A stretch of 5,195 nucleotides of DNA from Alphaproteobacteria bacterium (GTDB taxonomy: Bacteria; Pseudomonadota; Alphaproteobacteria; BNTO01): contig BNTO01000076.1 in the NCBI GenBank assembly GCA_025996655.1, positions 1-5,195 on the forward strand, read 5' to 3'. The notes beneath the pieces are model-generated. The model was not told where the DNA came from and searched no databases. It worked only from the letters and a program-made list of their open reading frames with translations. Below, one piece after another: positions 4,154 through 5,195 of this stretch (positions within the stretch are counted from its first letter, which is position 1; every line of letters begins with the position of its first letter). The position numbers were made by a program, and so were the translations under genes.

Positions 4154-5195
4154 ATGAAGGAACAAGAGGGGATTATTATTGTTGAATCTCCAGCCAAGGC
4201 GACGACGATCGAGCTCTATTTGGGGGGGCGGTACACCGTTTTGGCCAGTTACGGTCACGTGCGCGATTTGGTGAATAAAACGGGGTCCGTTGACCCTGAG
4301 CGCGATTTTGCTATGCTCTGGGGCCCGACGGACAAATCCAGAAAACCCCTTGACGCCATTTTTAAGGCAACCAAAGGCAGCTCCAATATTTTCCTCGCTA
4401 CCGACCCTGATCGCGAAGGAGAGGCTATTGCTTGGCACATTTCAGAACTCATTACGGACAAATACAAAAACAAAACGATTCAGCGCGTTGTCTTTTACGA
4501 AATCACCAAAAACGCGGTGACAAAAGCGATGGAAGTGCCGCGGCAGATTGATAATTTGTTGGTCGACGCCTATTTAGCGCGCCGGGCTTTGGATTATTTG
4601 GTGGGGTATTCTCTGTCGCCTATTTTGTGGCAAAAGTTGCCGGGAGCCCGCTCAGCCGGCCGCGTGCAGTCTGTGGCGCTGCGGCTTATTGTCGAAAGGG
4701 AACAAGCCATTGAAGCGTTTAACCCCCAGGAATATTGGACGCTCAAAGGCGAATTTAGCACAGAAAAAAAGGAAGTTTTTCAAGCGCTTTTGGTGCGCTA
4801 TGACGGAAAGAAAATCGAAAAATTTAGCGTTACGGAAGAAAAGCAAGCGCGCGCTTTTTGCAAAGATCTTCAAGCGTTACGTTATGCGGTCTCTCACCTT
4901 GAAAAAAAACAAGTGCGCCGCTACCCCGCGCCCCCGTTTACCACGTCGACGCTTCAGCAAGAGGCGTCACGCAAGCTTGGGTTTGGCGCCAGCCGAACGA
5001 TGCGCACGGCGCAGCGGCTGTATGAGGGCATTTCCGTTCACGGCGAGCAGACGGGGCTTATTACCTATATGAGAACGGATAGTGTGAATTTGAGCCAAGA
5101 TGCTTTGGCCGAAATGCGCCCTTTTATTGAAAAAACGTACGGGCCGTCTTATGTGCCTGAGACGGCGCGCCTCTACAAAACCAAAGCCAAAAACG
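4154..5195 (+). CDS. topA: DNA topoisomerase I (type IA), N-terminal 347 residues, runs off right edge
   Basis: This enzyme relaxes negatively supercoiled DNA by cutting one strand through a 5'-phosphotyrosine, passing the other strand and resealing. The visible part covers the Toprim domain and most of the core. Toprim begins IIIVESPAKA with Glu11. The acidic triad is in ATDPDREGEAIAWH, with Asp84, Asp86 and Glu88, which bind Mg2+. RSAGRVQSVALRLIVERE starts at Arg166. PPFTTSTLQQEASRKLGF begins near Pro260. The active-site motif GLITYMRTDS contains the catalytic Tyr305, followed by Arg307. All are intact, with no frameshift. Tyr305 corresponds to Tyr319 of the E. coli enzyme, the difference being a shorter Toprim region as in many non-enterobacterial proteins. 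Bacterial TopA is usually 700-900 residues, so the rest of the core and the C-terminal DNA-binding domains lie beyond the window. It is a housekeeping gene whose codons end in G or C more often than those of the neighbouring unknown genes. Confidence 0.98.
   Translation, partial: MKEQEGIIIVESPAKATTIELYLGGRYTVLASYGHVRDLVNKTGSVDPERDFAMLWGPTDKSRKPLDAIFKATKGSSNIFLATDPDREGEAIAWHISELITDKYKNKTIQRVVFYEITKNAVTKAMEVPRQIDNLLVDAYLARRALDYLVGYSLSPILWQKLPGARSAGRVQSVALRLIVEREQAIEAFNPQEYWTLKGEFSTEKKEVFQALLVRYDGKKIEKFSVTEEKQARAFCKDLQALRYAVSHLEKKQVRRYPAPPFTTSTLQQEASRKLGFGASRTMRTAQRLYEGISVHGEQTGLITYMRTDSVNLSQDALAEMRPFIEKTYGPSYVPETARLYKTKAKN

Noticed and set aside
4091..4520. Overlapping frames on both strands inside the start of topA
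   Set aside because: The topA frame has an unbroken set of type IA topoisomerase motifs, so these are shadows.
4689..5072. 127-codon plus-strand frame rich in Lys and Arg inside topA
   Set aside because: The composition is typical of an off-frame reading, and the catalytic region of topA covers the same bases.

Overview
The window reads as bacterial chromosome, most likely from an alphaproteobacterium and possibly a host-associated lineage of the Holosporales or Rickettsiales kind. That placement is an inference. It rests on the style of tRNA-Cys and DNA topoisomerase I, on IS481- and IS1595-type transposase remains, on a SIMPL-domain gene of a type known in alphaproteobacteria, and on several secreted proteins I cannot assign. 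No part of the sequence proves the taxon.

Left part (1-1080, all on the minus strand). A tRNA-Cys gene with a good sigma70-type promoter is followed downstream by two tandem small hairpins and then a decayed IS1595-type transposase remnant, with a frameshift and an in-frame stop. Next comes the 5' half of a SIMPL-domain (DUF541) membrane-anchored gene with its own extended -10 promoter. That gene is cut off after about 126 codons by an IS481-family element whose transposase runs off the left edge. This is a small insertion-sequence graveyard next to a tRNA.

Middle part (1081-2529). Two short plus-strand genes form an operon, with a 7-base overlap. The first encodes a soluble, helix-rich protein with a Pro-rich middle. 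The second encodes a small protein with a signal peptide and a likely beta-rich domain. I recognise neither. About 390 bases without a credible gene follow, rich in inverted repeats. They include a good intrinsic terminator for the plus-strand operon and an alternative pairing that would break it.

Right part (2530-5195). A convergent minus-strand gene encodes a 406-residue secreted protein with no family I recognise. It has a clean Shine-Dalgarno and a strong 10-bp hairpin in its leader. After about 400 bases without a supported gene, topA begins on the plus strand and runs off the right edge. Its first 347 residues include the complete Toprim acidic set and the active-site tyrosine.

I see no CRISPR array, integrase, toxin-antitoxin pair or known defence system. 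The most useful leads are the structured 2139-2529 segment, the unidentified secreted proteins and the layered IS damage.
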